64,000 bases of DNA from Phocoena phocoena (GCF_963924675.1 NC_089220.1:89655168-89719167), one strand, 5' to 3'; shown: positions 13,009 to 24,850, counted from the stretch's first letter. A program made the numbers and translations. The notes: generated by a model not told the origin, from the letters alone.

Positions 13009-13150
13009 AAGTCCTTATAGGTATTATTTAATTTAATCCTAAAAATAACTGTATGAGGCAGATGCTATTATTCCTGCATAGATGAGATGAACAAGGCCCT
13101 AAGACGTTAAGATAGACAGTGGAGAACTGGGAAGCCCAGGCACACTGACT
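13009..13150 (-). mobile_element. MIR SINE, second half (split by L1)
   Basis: Continues the MIR from 5989: TTATTTAATTTAATCCTAAA, then TGAGGCAGATGCTATTATT and GATGAGATGAACAAGGCCCT, the antisense MIR core. It begins with the second copy of the L1 TSD (13009-13021). Confidence 0.8.
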
Positions 13151-13626
13151 CTTTATCTTGTCCCAGTGCCTTTTGTCTCTTTGTCACCACAGATCCACTT
13201 CCCAGTCTTCCCCACCCTGCTGGGACCCTGGAAAGCTGACTTGGAGTATGGGCTCCAGTGAAGATTTCTCTTTCCCTCCAGCTTCTGGTTAAATTCAGCA
13301 AATAAAAGAAGGCAGAAGAGGGATATCTGCATATTTATTACTCTGGTTTCCTCCTTGTAAGGTGGCTGCTGGCATCAGGCCTTCCTCTATCAAAGGTTAC
13401 AACTTCTATTAGGTGCCATATCCTCTCTGAGTTCTGGTAACTATTCCCCTGACGTCATTACTCTGGAAATCCTAGGTATTCCACTAGCCCTTTAAAGGAC
13501 GATTGCACCTAGGGTGCTTTCACAAACTTCAGAGTGAGTGCCTTCTAAAAGTTTATGCCCTCAGTCCCTTGCCCCATCCCTGGTACCCAACTATCTAGTG
13601 TACCATCTGTTTTCTGCTGGAAAGAA

Positions 13627-13653
13627 AACCTTACACCTAAAGCAACTAGAGAA
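13627..13653 (+). repeat. 27-bp exact match to L1 ORF2 text
   Basis: AACCTTACACCTAAAGCAAC and the next seven bases are identical to 9802-9828 inside the full-length L1. Flanking bases do not look like L1. Confidence 0.8.
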
Positions 13654-14429
13654 CTACATGTTCTAACTATGATCTACTGCTCTACATTGCCTCCACAAAT
13701 GCTCAGAAATAGTAAATGAAATGATCCTGCAATATGATGACCACAGGGTCAAGGCTAAGAGGCTCAATCTAGAAGCAACACATTTTTTAAATAAAATAAA
13801 TGGGAAAAAAAGAAGTATTTGAAAAGTTGATTTTCATGACAAAATTACTGGTCTATTATTGAATGGTTTGCAAATTGTTTCTATAGTATGCCCTGATGTA
13901 TTTTTTGAACAAAGGTTACTGTTGGATTCAAAGCAACATAAGAGCCATCACTGACAAATATTTATACCACTAAAATAAGCTTCCATGTCCATTGAAATCA
14001 TCTCGGAGTTTGTAACATGCTAATCATCAAGCAAACTGCATACAAATTCTACCTCAGTAGCTCTGAGGTAGGATCCTGAAATCAACATTTTAATAGGCAT
14101 TCCAGATGATTCCAACGCACATGATCCATGGATTACACCTAGAGATGGAACTAGGCTGTTACTCTATTGAAGCTTCATAGAATTGGCATATTTTTTGCTG
14201 ATTCCATGATATCTTTTATACTTTCTCAATTATCCATACCATCACCAGGTGCAACTAGGTTCACTTGATAGAAGCCATGGAAATGGCAACTGGTGGCCAG
14301 AAGATACAAATATTCTGAAGTGTAGTGGAAGATCTCACCAACCCACACGTCCAGTGGAGAATAAAACAAAACAGAACAACAAAAACAACACACTACTACA
14401 ATATTAGTGAATAAGAAAGACTCATGGGT

Positions 14430-14467
14430 AAAGATTCATAATAAAGATAAAGATTCATAATAAAGAT
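14430..14467 (+). repeat. 19-bp tandem duplication
   Basis: AAAGATTCATAATAAAGAT occurs twice in a row, with no mismatch. Confidence 0.95.
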
Positions 14468-17401
14468 TCTTTATTAAGTCGTAGAATTTAAGGTGCCATG
14501 ACAGCTCAGTGGATGAAGCTATTTTTAGGTAGGCTGCCTTTATACTGTCACACAAATCGTATTTCAGATTTGTCAAGTTCACTCTGAGTATAGCATCTTA
14601 CTAGCACTAAAGTTAGACAAATCTTTAAAAGCACCATATTTCTATCCTCAAGCTACAGTAATTTAAGATGATAGAGATGAAAATAAACGCTATGAAACAT
14701 ATGACACAAATTACTATTCTTCATTTATATACTCTTTTCCAATCACATTCATTAGAATGACATTTATCATCTACTTAATTTAAAATATTTCCTATATTTC
14801 AATGAAAGAATTAAAAATAAATAAATAAAATATTTCTTATCTTTGCAACTACATACTTTTCATAAATAATACACAAGAGAACTTTGAGTATAAATTCCTT
14901 TGTTTTGAATGATGGTTTGCTTCTTTTGGTAACATATGCTCAAATAATACAGCTTTATCTGTCCTAGGAGAATCTTTCTTGTAGTTGTTTTCTATTTTGT
15001 GTGAGGAAATTTGCAACCTGAATGCTACATTAACATACATTTAATGTGGCCATGAGATGACATGTAAAACACTGACTGCCCCTTCCCTTCCAAATATTTA
15101 AATAGAAAAATCTATTCAAATTACAACTTTCAGGTTTTCTGGCAAATGACATTATGCAGCAATTTAAGGGCAGACTTGGTGAAGCAATGATACAGCTTTA
15201 TCATCTCACTTTTCTCTCAGTATAAGCAAACAAGGTTCTGCAGCTGAAAGTTTCGAGTGATTCTGAGTCCAATTTTTTTTTTTCAGTAAAGAAAATAACA
15301 GTGGAATTATGATGATTTGAAGCTACAAAGCAAATAATGTCTATCTTGTAGAGCCCTGTTCTGTACCACCCGATTTTCAGAAGCAACCATTTCATAAAAG
15401 CCCCATCCATCTACTTTTGTTTTTATTTACAATTATTGAAATTTTAATAAGGATTTTGCAGCAATATCAGGCATCACATGATGCCAGGGATGAATTATAA
15501 CTTTACTGCAGCCCACACTGACAGCCAACTCATAAAAATGAATGACATTTTATATCATAACATCTCAGAGGCCATTCAGAATGTTAACAGCTTACTTCAT
15601 CTTTCTTTAGCATAATGAGGCAGACAGTACAACAATATTCAACGTGAAAATGAAGATTAAGAAAATTTGAATTGGCGCAGGAAAGCAACATTTAACAGGA
15701 TTCAGACAACATTCAGATTAAAAGTTTCAATTAAAACACCATTAGCAAGATTTTTATCACAAAAGCAAAGCTTTGCCACCAAGACCAATCACTATTTTGA
15801 AGAATATTTATCTGTAGACACACTTAGTTCTTCAACCTCTATTTCTAAAATGTTCCAAAGTTTCTTACCCAGTTCAGCAATGCAAGAGTCATTGGCTCAG
15901 ATAGAACTATAAAAGGTCATTAAATTAAAATACTTGCAAAAGACACCTTATAGACATAACCAAAATAATATTTATCTTTGTGAAAACCATTCTTTAATCA
16001 AATAGCCTTAAACTTCTACACATTTTAAAATTCTGTAGTTTACCTTTGGATTGAGATTAATCAAAAGACAGTTGAGGGTATGTGAATTTTTTTAAAAATG
16101 TATATATGATTTATAAATATATATAAATACAAAATATATTACATAATAATACATTATAATATTATATATATTATGTATTTTCTACTTCCATATATATGGA
16201 ATTAAAAATACAAAAACCATGAAGAATGAATGAAACAAAGTGAGATACTCACAGTAGCATATAAAACTTGAAACTGGTTATCCACCTTTGTAAAACTGTA
16301 TAGCAATACCAAAATAGGGTATTTTTAGTTGTCTGTATCTTTGTACAGAATTGAGAAATTCATTTTTATCATCTTTCTATGAATGTGAAGTATCAATACA
16401 GAACGTTTTTACTTAGTTGGGGTGCCCAAACTGCCAGAATGAAGCAGACAGAGAAAGCAGTCAAGGCTAGCCACAGATGGGGATAAATGGGTTTCGCATT
16501 CTGAAGCTGAATACAAATTGAGGAAGGTAAAAGTGTTAGGGACAGATTAGCTGTGTCTAATAGACTTCTAATACCAATAATATAGTAAGTAAAGAGAGTG
16601 ATAATGTGTCATTTTTGAGCGTTGTCACACTTCTTGTGTGGCTTATTTATGATGTCAGAAGAAACCAAGATACTAGAAAATACAAGAATGTTATTTCACG
16701 TTTTAAAACTAAGATTTATTATCATCTAATTAAATTTGTTCCTCATTTTTCAAGGTGTTAGAATAGTATCAATTCCCTTTAATGAGTGCTATGTCATCAT
16801 TAGTCATTTGAGATTTTCTGGAAACTTGTCTATTTAGTAACATTACTTGAAATTTTTTTCATTCTTCTTATTTGGATGGATTTTTTCTTTCCTGTTCAGA
16901 TGACTGCAGGGTTTCTTGACCAATTTTTAAAAATTTTCTGACTTATGCTAACTGCACATTTGTTTTCATGTATTACCTAACTGTAAGAAATCAGAAAACA
17001 GTTTGCATTTTCATCCAGTGATTCAATTACCATGAACTCTTAGGGGTAATTAAAAATTTTATGATGATACCATTACACAGCTACTTTTAAATAGATTTAA
17101 CACTTTGTTGAATTCTTCGAATTTAACACATTATGTTAATTTTTTCTTGGAAAATCTCCCTATACCCATTCATTGTATTTAATATTTATTCCATTAATGC
17201 ATTATAAAGTCTTTTATGTGTAACTTCTGACCACGAATAAAAGGAATAATTGCTTCCATTTTCTTTCTTTTTTATTATTGCCCTAGCTTCACATACTATG
17301 ATACACATTGCATTTTGGATCCTAATCTTAGGAAATCAAAGTCCATCCTTCCTTTTTAGAGATGGTGACCTCTAAATTTTATCTTTTTATACAGTACTTT
17401 T

Positions 17402-18749
17402 GTTTGTTTTTTTATGTTCTAAATGTGATGGGTTTACTTTATTTTACTCTGATGCAAAACCAAAGATTCCACTACCACACAGAGGCCAATATATTACAAG
17501 GTCATGAAAAAGTGGTGTGGGACATGCAGGACATGATGGACAACTGGAGGGTTGGGTCACCTCCTTTGTTACATGACACTGCACCATCTCTGAGGAAAAC
17601 ATTTAAAACAACACTGCAGAAATGAACTGAAATGTGGCACAAACATGACAACTTCTGGGCATGCCTTCAAGCACCGCCCTTAGGATGGGCTCAATATCTA
17701 GCCCTCAGTGTGGGGAGGATTACGTTTCTTTGGAAGAATAAAAGTTCACACTTTTGAAATTTCACAGAATTTTAAGCCAAAACATAGTGGGTTCATTTCT
17801 CTTCACCTCCAGGGACAAAGCTGATGCTTTACTCAAAACCACATTAAGCTCTAGCTCAAATCCCAGACCGACCTTGTGCCCTCCTGCATTAAAGTTCTTT
17901 CCATTGATTATTGCTGACAGAGTCGGTTTCACTCCTGGTAGGAAAGGGTCTGAGAATAACCCAGTCCAATCAGACTGGCATTACTTACTTTAGCAGACAG
18001 AGAAGTTCTACAACCCAGCTTGTACTTAGCAGCAATGCCAAAATGGCTGTTGGTACTGCTGGCCATCCACGCGAGGTTTATTGATGTTTCAATCTTCTCA
18101 TTCACTTTCTGGTAGATTGACCCTCCAAATTCAGTGTCATCGTTCACCTGAGTGTGCAGCTGGAAGTCTGCGGCCTTGTAACCCAGGGCAAAATTATTGT
18201 GAGACAGTTTGGATTTGGCTGTGTCAAAACTCATCTGATGGCCAGCAAGCCAACCTTCAAAGGCCAACACAGCCCAGCCATAGATGGTTGGTTCAGAAAA
18301 ATCTATATCAAAGTTAATGCCAAGACTGAAACAATCCCATTTATAGGAGGCCTTCAATTTCCCACTCTTCTTTCCTGTGTTCAGTACAAATATGGTATCA
18401 ACAGAGTCAGTTTCAACTCTTCAGCCAACTTATTCTCCAAAGAGGTTTCTGTCCCAAGAGTACTGTCTGTGCTCTACCTTTGGGTGAAGGTCAGCCCATA
18501 GTTACAGATCTTGTATTTGGTCTCTACGTTGCCTGATCCTTTCCCTGTATCAGTGTAAGCATGACCAGATGTAGAAAATTCCACTCCACTACATGACTCG
18601 GTTCTCAGATCTATTTTGACCATGCCAAACCCATACCCTTTGTTGAAGACGTCCTTGGCAGCCTTTCCTAGGTCACCATAAGTCAGTGTGTTATACATAT
18701 CTCTGACTGGAGGTCCTGTCCACTCTGTCAGGAGGGCCTGTCCACTCCC
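17402..18749 (-). pseudogene. VDAC3: Processed pseudogene of VDAC3 (voltage-dependent anion channel 3)
   Basis: VDAC3 forms a beta-barrel pore in the mitochondrial outer membrane. This intronless antisense copy keeps nearly the whole coding sequence. Its N-terminal piece starts at 18698: MYNTLTYGDLGKAAKDVFNK, then GYGFGMVKIDLRTESCSG and SGHAYTDTGKGSG. The middle and C-terminal part (18357-17929) reads SFDTAKSKLSHNNFALGYK, FQLHTQVNDDTEFGGSIYQK and ASLIGLGYSQTL. FNKGYGFGMVKID and FDTAKSKL with NNFALGYKAADFQLHT favour VDAC3 over VDAC1 and VDAC2. The conserved Trp codon after TFTQ is TAG (18474-18476). A 2-base insertion shifts the frame after LKLTL, and another indel shifts it after SQTL; the last part (GKNFNAGGHKVGLGFELE) is in a third register. 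A 3'UTR of about 400 bp, an AATAAA signal and an A-rich tail follow. It is not functional as VDAC3. Confidence 0.95.
18709..18748 (-). repeat. 22-bp imperfect tandem duplication upstream of the VDAC3 copy
   Basis: GGAGGTCCTGTCCACT at 18709 recurs as GGAGGGCCTGTCCACT at 18731. It lies between the retrocopy ATG and its 5' TSD, in what should be 5'UTR. Confidence 0.8.
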
Positions 18750-18764
18750 TATACAGTAAGTTTT

Positions 18765-19204
18765 AAGTGATATCTACTGTTGTTAAAGAATATATCTTTG
18801 AAATCAATGCAATTTACTGTTCACTCTCACAAGGACAATGACAACATATATTTTCCAAAGTTTGAAAAATGAGAGACATCAGCCTCCTCTGCCGTCCCTA
18901 GCTGTCATTGTTGATACCTGAATAAGTAACTTAATATTTTTGAACATTAACTTGTCTCAGACATAAAATGGGTATATCCTTTTTGTTTTACTTTGGTAAA
19001 TAAGTAGACTAGATTGACCTATTTCCCCCTCTTTTCTTTCTTGTCAAATTGGAGCAGTTTTAAAAATTGCTAAATTTCAAAAGAGTAAAATAACTTTCAG
19101 GAATGCTGTGGATCAAATCAAGGAGGGAAGATGCAAAGAAGGGGCAGTGCAACCATTTAAGTAAAACAGTCAGAAATAATAGATGTCAAGTTTGGCTCAG
19201 AAAA
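18765..19204. other. Noncoding, no feature recognised
   Basis: AT-rich sequence without recognisable gene or repeat. Confidence 0.5.
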
Positions 19205-19830
19205 GCACACAATATAGTGGCTAAAGAATGGGTTTTAGAGTCATACTAACATAGATCTGAATCAAATTTACATTGTGGCTTGTTTTTAATATAAATTTAT
19301 TTATTTATTTATTTACTTATTTATTTTTGGCTGAGTTGGGTCTTCGTTGCTGCACACGGGCTTTCTCTAGTTGCAGCGAGCGAGGGCTACTCTTCGTTGT
19401 GGTGCGCAGGCTTCTCATTGAGGTGGCTTCTCTTGTTGCGGAGCACAGGCTCTAAGTGTGTGGGCTTCAGTAGTTGTGGCTCATGGGCTCTAGAGCGCAG
19501 GCTCAGCAGCTGTGGTGCACGGGCTTATTTGCTCCGCAGCATGTGGGATCTTCCCGGACAAGGACTTAAATCCGTGTCCCCTGCATTGACAGGCGGATTC
19601 TTAACCACGGCGCCACCATGGAAGCCCTACATTGTGGCTTTTGACACATTACCTCTTACCTCCTTGTGTCTGGTTTGTTTTGTTTTGTTTTGATAAATAG
19701 AATAGGGATAATAAAACCTGCTTCTGAATGCGGGTATAAGAATTAAATAAAATCATGGAGGCGAAGCGATCAACACAGTACCTAGCAAATAACGATTTGT
19801 ATTTTTATGTACTAGCCTCCATTTATTTGA
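19205..19830 (+). mobile_element. MIR SINE, interrupted by a CHR-1-type SINE
   Basis: The left part (19205-19281) has ATATAGTGGCTAAAGAATGG ... GAGTCATACTAACATAGAT, the MIR start. The right part (19628-19830) has AGAATAGGGATAATAAAACC ... ACACAGTACCTAGCAAATAA, the MIR 3' half. The 19282-19627 SINE lies between them. Confidence 0.75.
19282..19627 (-). mobile_element. CHR-1-type tRNA-derived SINE, antisense
   Basis: On the minus strand it opens GGGCTTCCATGGTGGCGCCG, close to the Pol III A-box start of these SINEs, and ends in a tail seen on the + strand as (ATTT)n at 19293-19330. The exact 13-bp TSD TACATTGTGGCTT is at 19269-19281 and 19628-19640. At about 346 bp it is longer and more diverged than the five CHR-2-type copies, so it is probably older. 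CHR-1 is known from cetaceans and hippos. The frames in it are not genes. Confidence 0.88.
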
Positions 19831-20735
19831 GACTTAATGACAAGATGGCATGAAACAAAGAAAACCTACCCTGGCAGTATAACTCAAAAGTGACCTTTCT
19901 GTTTCAGAATATTTTAGTAAAGTTTTGCACCATATTTGAGACATCATTTATGTAAAGTTCAAGCAGCTCCTCTAAGAAATAGCTCAAACCAACCCTTGTG
20001 AAAAATGCCCCTTTCTGGACGAAACTGCTTTTGAAGATGATGAATGTAAAACTGTCTAGGTGTGCAAATCTAGATGTGCAGTTTTCTAATGCAACTGTAG
20101 AATTAATCTGATAAAATAACATTATAAATCACTGCAAATGTACACTGTGTGGCTTCTAAAAATTAAATTGGCATTCTTGTCTGAGTTGTGAAAATTATGT
20201 GTTATGGCTTAGATTGTGTCAAGTAAACAGTTCTGGTGGAGTAAGGGAAAGAAAGACATAAATCGAATCTTTCTGACCAATGATTTAAATAAAGGGATAA
20301 TTTGATTTAATTCGTATCTCACTGATTCTAACTCTAGTCAACTTCTGATTAGCTGTGAGTGGAGATGCATAAGGCAAACAATTCAAATAGTTTAGGAACT
20401 GATGTGGCAAATGATGTTATGACAGTCAAAGAACCTCTAGCCTCTGCTCAATGAAAAGAGATTGGCTACTCACTGGAAATCATGAGCTAACTTAAGTGGT
20501 ATTCAAGAGATATATCCACAGGTAATGACAAATCAGACTTATCATTTGGATGAGTGCGTCATAGACAGTATTATGGAAAGAAGATAGCTTGGTTAACTTA
20601 AGAAATAAAAATGAAAAGAAAAAGAAAAGAAAGACCAAAGAACTCACAGATATATAATCTAGACAAAACTCTCTGGCAGCACCCTGGCTGGCCAAACTCA
20701 TTGGCTGTAGATCCAGCCCAAATTTAGCTTGAATG
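19831..20735. other. Noncoding, no feature recognised
   Basis: Unique-looking sequence; open frames are short and lack motifs. Confidence 0.5.
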
Positions 20736-20925
20736 TCTATATAGTCACTTATTCGCTGTGCTATGTTTAGCAAGTCACTTAACATCTCTGAGCCTCATCT
20801 TGGTCATTAGTAAATAAGAATAACAACACTTCATCCGCATTGTTGTAAAAAGTATTCAGATAAAATATGCGAAGCATATTAGCAAAAAAGTAAGTACTCC
20901 ATAAATGGTAGCTATTCTTATAAAT
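20736..20925 (+). mobile_element. MIR SINE
   Basis: It contains TTTAGCAAGTCACTTAACAT with CTCTGAGCCTCAT (MIR core), then AATAAGAATAACAACACTTC, ATTGTTGTAAAAAGTATTCA and CTCCATAAATGGTAGCTATT, in the order of a sense MIR. Confidence 0.88.
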
Positions 20926-23449
20926 TGATGATGGTGATGATTACCCTTTGCCTACAAATTGCCCATTTTTGAGAGCCCTTAAGATTCTTTTCTCTCGGGA
21001 GGCTGCCCTTTATGTTTGTTTTAACTGGATTTCACTTATGTATAAATGAATGGAAGTAGAAAATAATACAATTTGAATTTATACAATCTTGTATTTCCAC
21101 CCCTACCCCAGCCCCCACTCTGGTTGGTATTACGAAAAGATAGGAAGCTGATGCAGAAGCCGTCGCATTTATTCTAATCAAGCCTGGTCAAGAACGGAGA
21201 AACCAAACCTCATTGGTTATCTTCTAAAAAATTACAGAATTAAATGAAAATAGTTATACATGACAAGGTTTTACCAGTTTATAATTACAAAGCAAGGTCA
21301 TATCATTTGGTAGTCATGAAATTACAACAACTCAGAATTCCATCCCACTACTCTGCAGCGGTTTGTTCTTTAGTCTTACTTCCCCAAATACTTTCTAGAT
21401 ACCTCAGGGTAGGCTTATACATTCTACATATCTGTTACGATGCCCCTTACAGCTCAACCATCCATTCGGCTGGCTCCACTGCTGACCACCTTCCTGGTTC
21501 TTGAAGCACTTACATATGTGCTAGAACATCTGGGATGACTTTGTTCTGTATGAGAGACAAACACTTTCCTTAATTCTCAACAGTGACAGCTGAGACAATA
21601 CTGCAATACTTAAACAAGATTTACAAAAGTTCAAGAATAAAAGAAGAAATATTAGTGCAGTGCGGATAGTGAAGTGCTGCTAGATGTGACCAGGACACAA
21701 GCACACAAATTTAGACCCAGGCCCATTCTTAACAGTTTCCAATAGGCTGTCACCTGCCTGGTTTCCTGAGTGTGGTCCTGAAGCACAAAGTGAATTACTT
21801 TTTGCAAAATGTCATATTCTTTTCTAACTGCCCTTATTCCAAGGGCAATAACCACAAAATTCAGAGAGGAAAACACCTCATGGCCAGAGCCCCAGATCAT
21901 CTTTCCAGTCCTCATTTCTTGTCTCCTCTTGAAAGAAAGATTTATGCTCAGTATTTCCAAAGCTCTCAGAGGACACCCATCTCCACGTCCTGAGGTGAAC
22001 CTACTTGATGAGTATCCATGGAATAATTCCAGCACATACAATTGCAGGATATTATATCCTAAAGCTGGGTACTCAGACAATTCTAGGGCACCGGCTGACT
22101 GGTCCAGGTTGAGCTTCTGTTACCCAGCCCAATCTCCTTTTTACTATTTTTCCACTGCTATGGGGTGAAAATCAGGCTTGCGTATCTTTTTTTTTTTTTT
22201 TTTTGCAATCTCTGTGGCACCTGTCGCCAATCTAATAAAAGACTTGCTGTACAAGATAAAATACAAACATTCCCGCCAAGATTAAGTGAAAATGTTCAGA
22301 GATGGTAAAATCTAAATCCTTACATAAAAAAGAAACCATTAGCTGACCACAAAGCAGAATATATGTATAGTCAGACTCCCATTCATATGTACTAACCAGA
22401 ATACTTGTCTTCCTGGTCTTAAAATTTCTATTCACGGGTTTCTCACTTTTAACACTGATTTTTAGGAGGAAAGTTTCCATTTCTTTTGAAATCCAGGGAT
22501 AATCTGTCAACATTTCTTAATAATCTACATTAAAACTTTTGACATTCACTAACACCAAAAAAGTTTGTTAAAAATAATTCTTTTTTAAGTTAATTCATGC
22601 TTTTCTCAGGGAGAATTGGTGGATACTTGATTTACATAATTAAATGACCATAGTTTTGCAATATTTTAATTAAAAAGGAAATCCTCAAAGGTAAATTCAT
22701 ATTACAACCTCTTTAAGACAGAAAACTGCCCAGAGCTTTGAAATACTGTCTTCCATGAAGGTTTCAGGAATTTAAAAAGAAAGTAATATGCTTTTAAGAG
22801 TCTTCATAAAAATATGATATTTATTACAATCATTTGCTTTTCTAAGGGTAGAACCTTTGAAATGGCATAGCCTCCAGGTAGCTGCACTCCACAAGCTCAT
22901 GGCTTACCCCAAACTAAGTATTCTTAACAGAAGTGGAAAACAGGGTCTTTTACTTGCTGCAAACTGGGGAATGCAGTTCTAGTCCAGCGCTAAGGGCTTG
23001 AGAACAGAGCATTAGTGTGATCATGTTCCACTTTCTCTTATCTGTTGGGAATCCCTAGAGCAGACACAACTTGCAAAATCTTATGCAGTGGCTTTGAATC
23101 AGGAAAGCAGAGGTATAATTGTGGTATCGTTTATGTTACTGGGGATCACTTTAACTTCTTGCTTCCCCAAAGCCAGAGATTACTCTTTTGGGTTCTTGCT
23201 TGTAATGAAGTCTATTTATTAATTATGTCAATTTATAATTGTTCTGTTAAGTGGTTTATCAATACTCAATATTGTGTTGTTTGGGAATCAAAATGATTAC
23301 CTTTTTTAAAAGTCAAATTCTGAGTCATATTTAGATATTAACCCAGAGTTCACAACTAGAGACAGATGATGAGAGAAGACTAATAGGAGGGAGAATCCAA
23401 TTTACCAGCTAACTGTCATAGTCATTCACCATTACAATAAATGTGAGGT
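20926..23449. other. Noncoding, mostly unique; poly(T) at 22185-22204
   Basis: No gene is seen. A poly(T) run of about 20 bases precedes GCAATCTCTGTGGCACC. It could be the tail of an antisense retrocopy, but I could not identify the adjoining sequence. Confidence 0.5.
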
Positions 23450-23895
23450 ACAAGAAGAAAAGCCTAACTGAAAACAACCAAATGTACATCAAGAGAAGAA
23501 TAAGCAAATAGTAGTATATTCATACAATGGAATACTGTGCGGCAATAAAAAAGAACAAAGTACCTATAACACAGAAATATAGATGAATTTCAAAAACATA
23601 TAGAGCGAAAGAAGTCAGACACAAAGGACTACATATGCTGTGGTTCCAATTACATGAAGTTCAAGAACTGGCAGAACTAACCTTATACCTTCTATAACCT
23701 TGGTTATAGAAATCCAATCACTGCTTACCTTAGGTTGGGGGAATAGTGACTGGAAAGGGGCATGAGGGAATTTAATGAGATAGTGGAAATATTTCATGCC
23801 CTGATTAAGGTCCTAGCTAAGTAGGCATATACATTTTAGACATATTTCAGTCTATGAATGTAATACCTCAAAAAATAAAATAAAACTGAAGAGAA
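23450..23895 (+). mobile_element. Ancient L1 3' end fragment
   Basis: ATTCATACAATGGAATACTG and CGGCAATAAAAAAGAACAAA mark the ORF2 end. ACATGAAGTTCAAGAACTGG and AATGTAATACCTCAAAAAAT mark the 3'UTR, ending in AATAAAATAAAAC. Confidence 0.8.
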
Positions 23896-24249
23896 GTAAA
23901 TAAGAGAAAAAATTTTCCATGCTAATCTAAAGAGGAGGTTTGCCTCCAAAAAAGAAGCCTGGGAGAGGTTTGATTTAAGCTAGAACAAAAATAAGGCTTG
24001 TGAGGAAAGAACAGATATCACGGGAAAAAAAGGTTTCTCTAGGGATCAAAAAAGCAGAAATAGATAAAAATGATTGTGGTTCTTATGAATTCAGTGTATA
24101 GCAAAGTATTTTTATGAATCTATTTACAGAACTTAGCATGATGTGGTTTTCCAATCTGGTATAATGATTTTCAATCCTAAATCTCTTCTGCTGTAACTAC
24201 TGGATCTACTGTAATATTTAAACAAGTGCAAGAATAAGTAAAAAAATCA

Positions 24250-24431
24250 TAAGAAGAAAGAAAGAAAGAAGGAAAGAATGAAAGAATGAATGAAAGAGAA
24301 AGAAAGAGAGAAAGAAAGAAAGAGAAAGAAAGGAAGGAAGAAAAAGAAAGAAGGGAGAGAGGAAGAAAGGAAGAAAGGAGGGAGGGAGAAGGAAGGAAGT
24401 AAGAAAGAAAGGAAGAAAGAAAGAAAAAGAA
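24250..24431 (+). repeat. (GAAA)n/(GGAA)n purine-rich microsatellite
   Basis: About 180 bp of GAAA, GGAA and GAAGA units with only a few T interruptions (GAATGAAAGAATGAATG). The antisense frame rich in F, S and L across it is an artefact. Confidence 0.97.
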
Positions 24432-24469
24432 ATCTCCCTTGAAATACTCACTAAAATCTGAATTTGCAA

Positions 24470-24850
24470 ACTGTACCAGTCAGGGTACTGGGGAAAAAAT
24501 ACATGATACACTTAAATGGGGATATCTGAATAGAGTAGAATGAATGAGCTATTTAAAACTTGTGGGTAGATACACCAAAAGGGATAATGCTGTATGTGCC
24601 CTGTAGCTGGTAATGTCTCTAGGCCTAAAGGGGCAGAGAGTAACAGACTTATCAAAACCTGGAGACAAAATGTCTGTGTGAACAGAGCCACCTTGAAGAA
24701 CACTGATTTTCTTTTGAGGAAGACTCATCCTGTGACCACCCAGAAGGGAGAGAGATCTTTTATCTCCTTCCTTGCTCACCACTGATAACGATAACTGATA
24801 ACCCAACTGGAAGCCAGAAGATAAGTGACCACATCAAGATGCTCCATATC
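24470..24850 (-). mobile_element. Old interspersed repeat, family unassigned
   Basis: Phrases such as GTACCAGTCAGGGTACTGGG and AACCCAACTGGAAGCCAGAA resemble a repeat seen elsewhere in mammals, and the 38570-39020 block has similar wording. I cannot name it, and the orientation is a guess. Confidence 0.4.

Larger units (their letters stand above)
13151..17387. other. Mostly unique noncoding sequence
   Basis: No gene is seen. Open frames are short and without recognisable motifs. Local structure includes a 27-bp L1-identical patch (13627-13653), a 19-bp tandem duplication (14430-14467), and a very AT-rich run at about 16090-16200 made mostly of TATA/ATAAT steps. Confidence 0.6.
17388..18764 (-). 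mobile_element. L1-mediated retrocopy unit with TSD (VDAC3 cDNA insertion)
   Basis: Read on the minus strand, the insert is framed by AAAACTTACTGTATA at its 5' side (18764-18750) and AAAAGTACTGTATA at its 3' side (17401-17388). The 5' site reads TT|AAAAC, the usual L1 endonuclease cut. The 3' TSD follows an A-rich tail (ATAAAAAAACAAACAAAAG) that lies 3' of an AATAAA signal. These are the marks of L1-driven mRNA insertion. Confidence 0.9.

Noticed and set aside
18081..18501. Frames of 78 and 115 codons on the + strand
   Set aside because: Shadows of the antisense VDAC3 retrocopy.
24218..24511. 97-codon antisense frame rich in F, S, L and P
   Set aside because: It is the complement of the (GAAA)n microsatellite; no protein signal.
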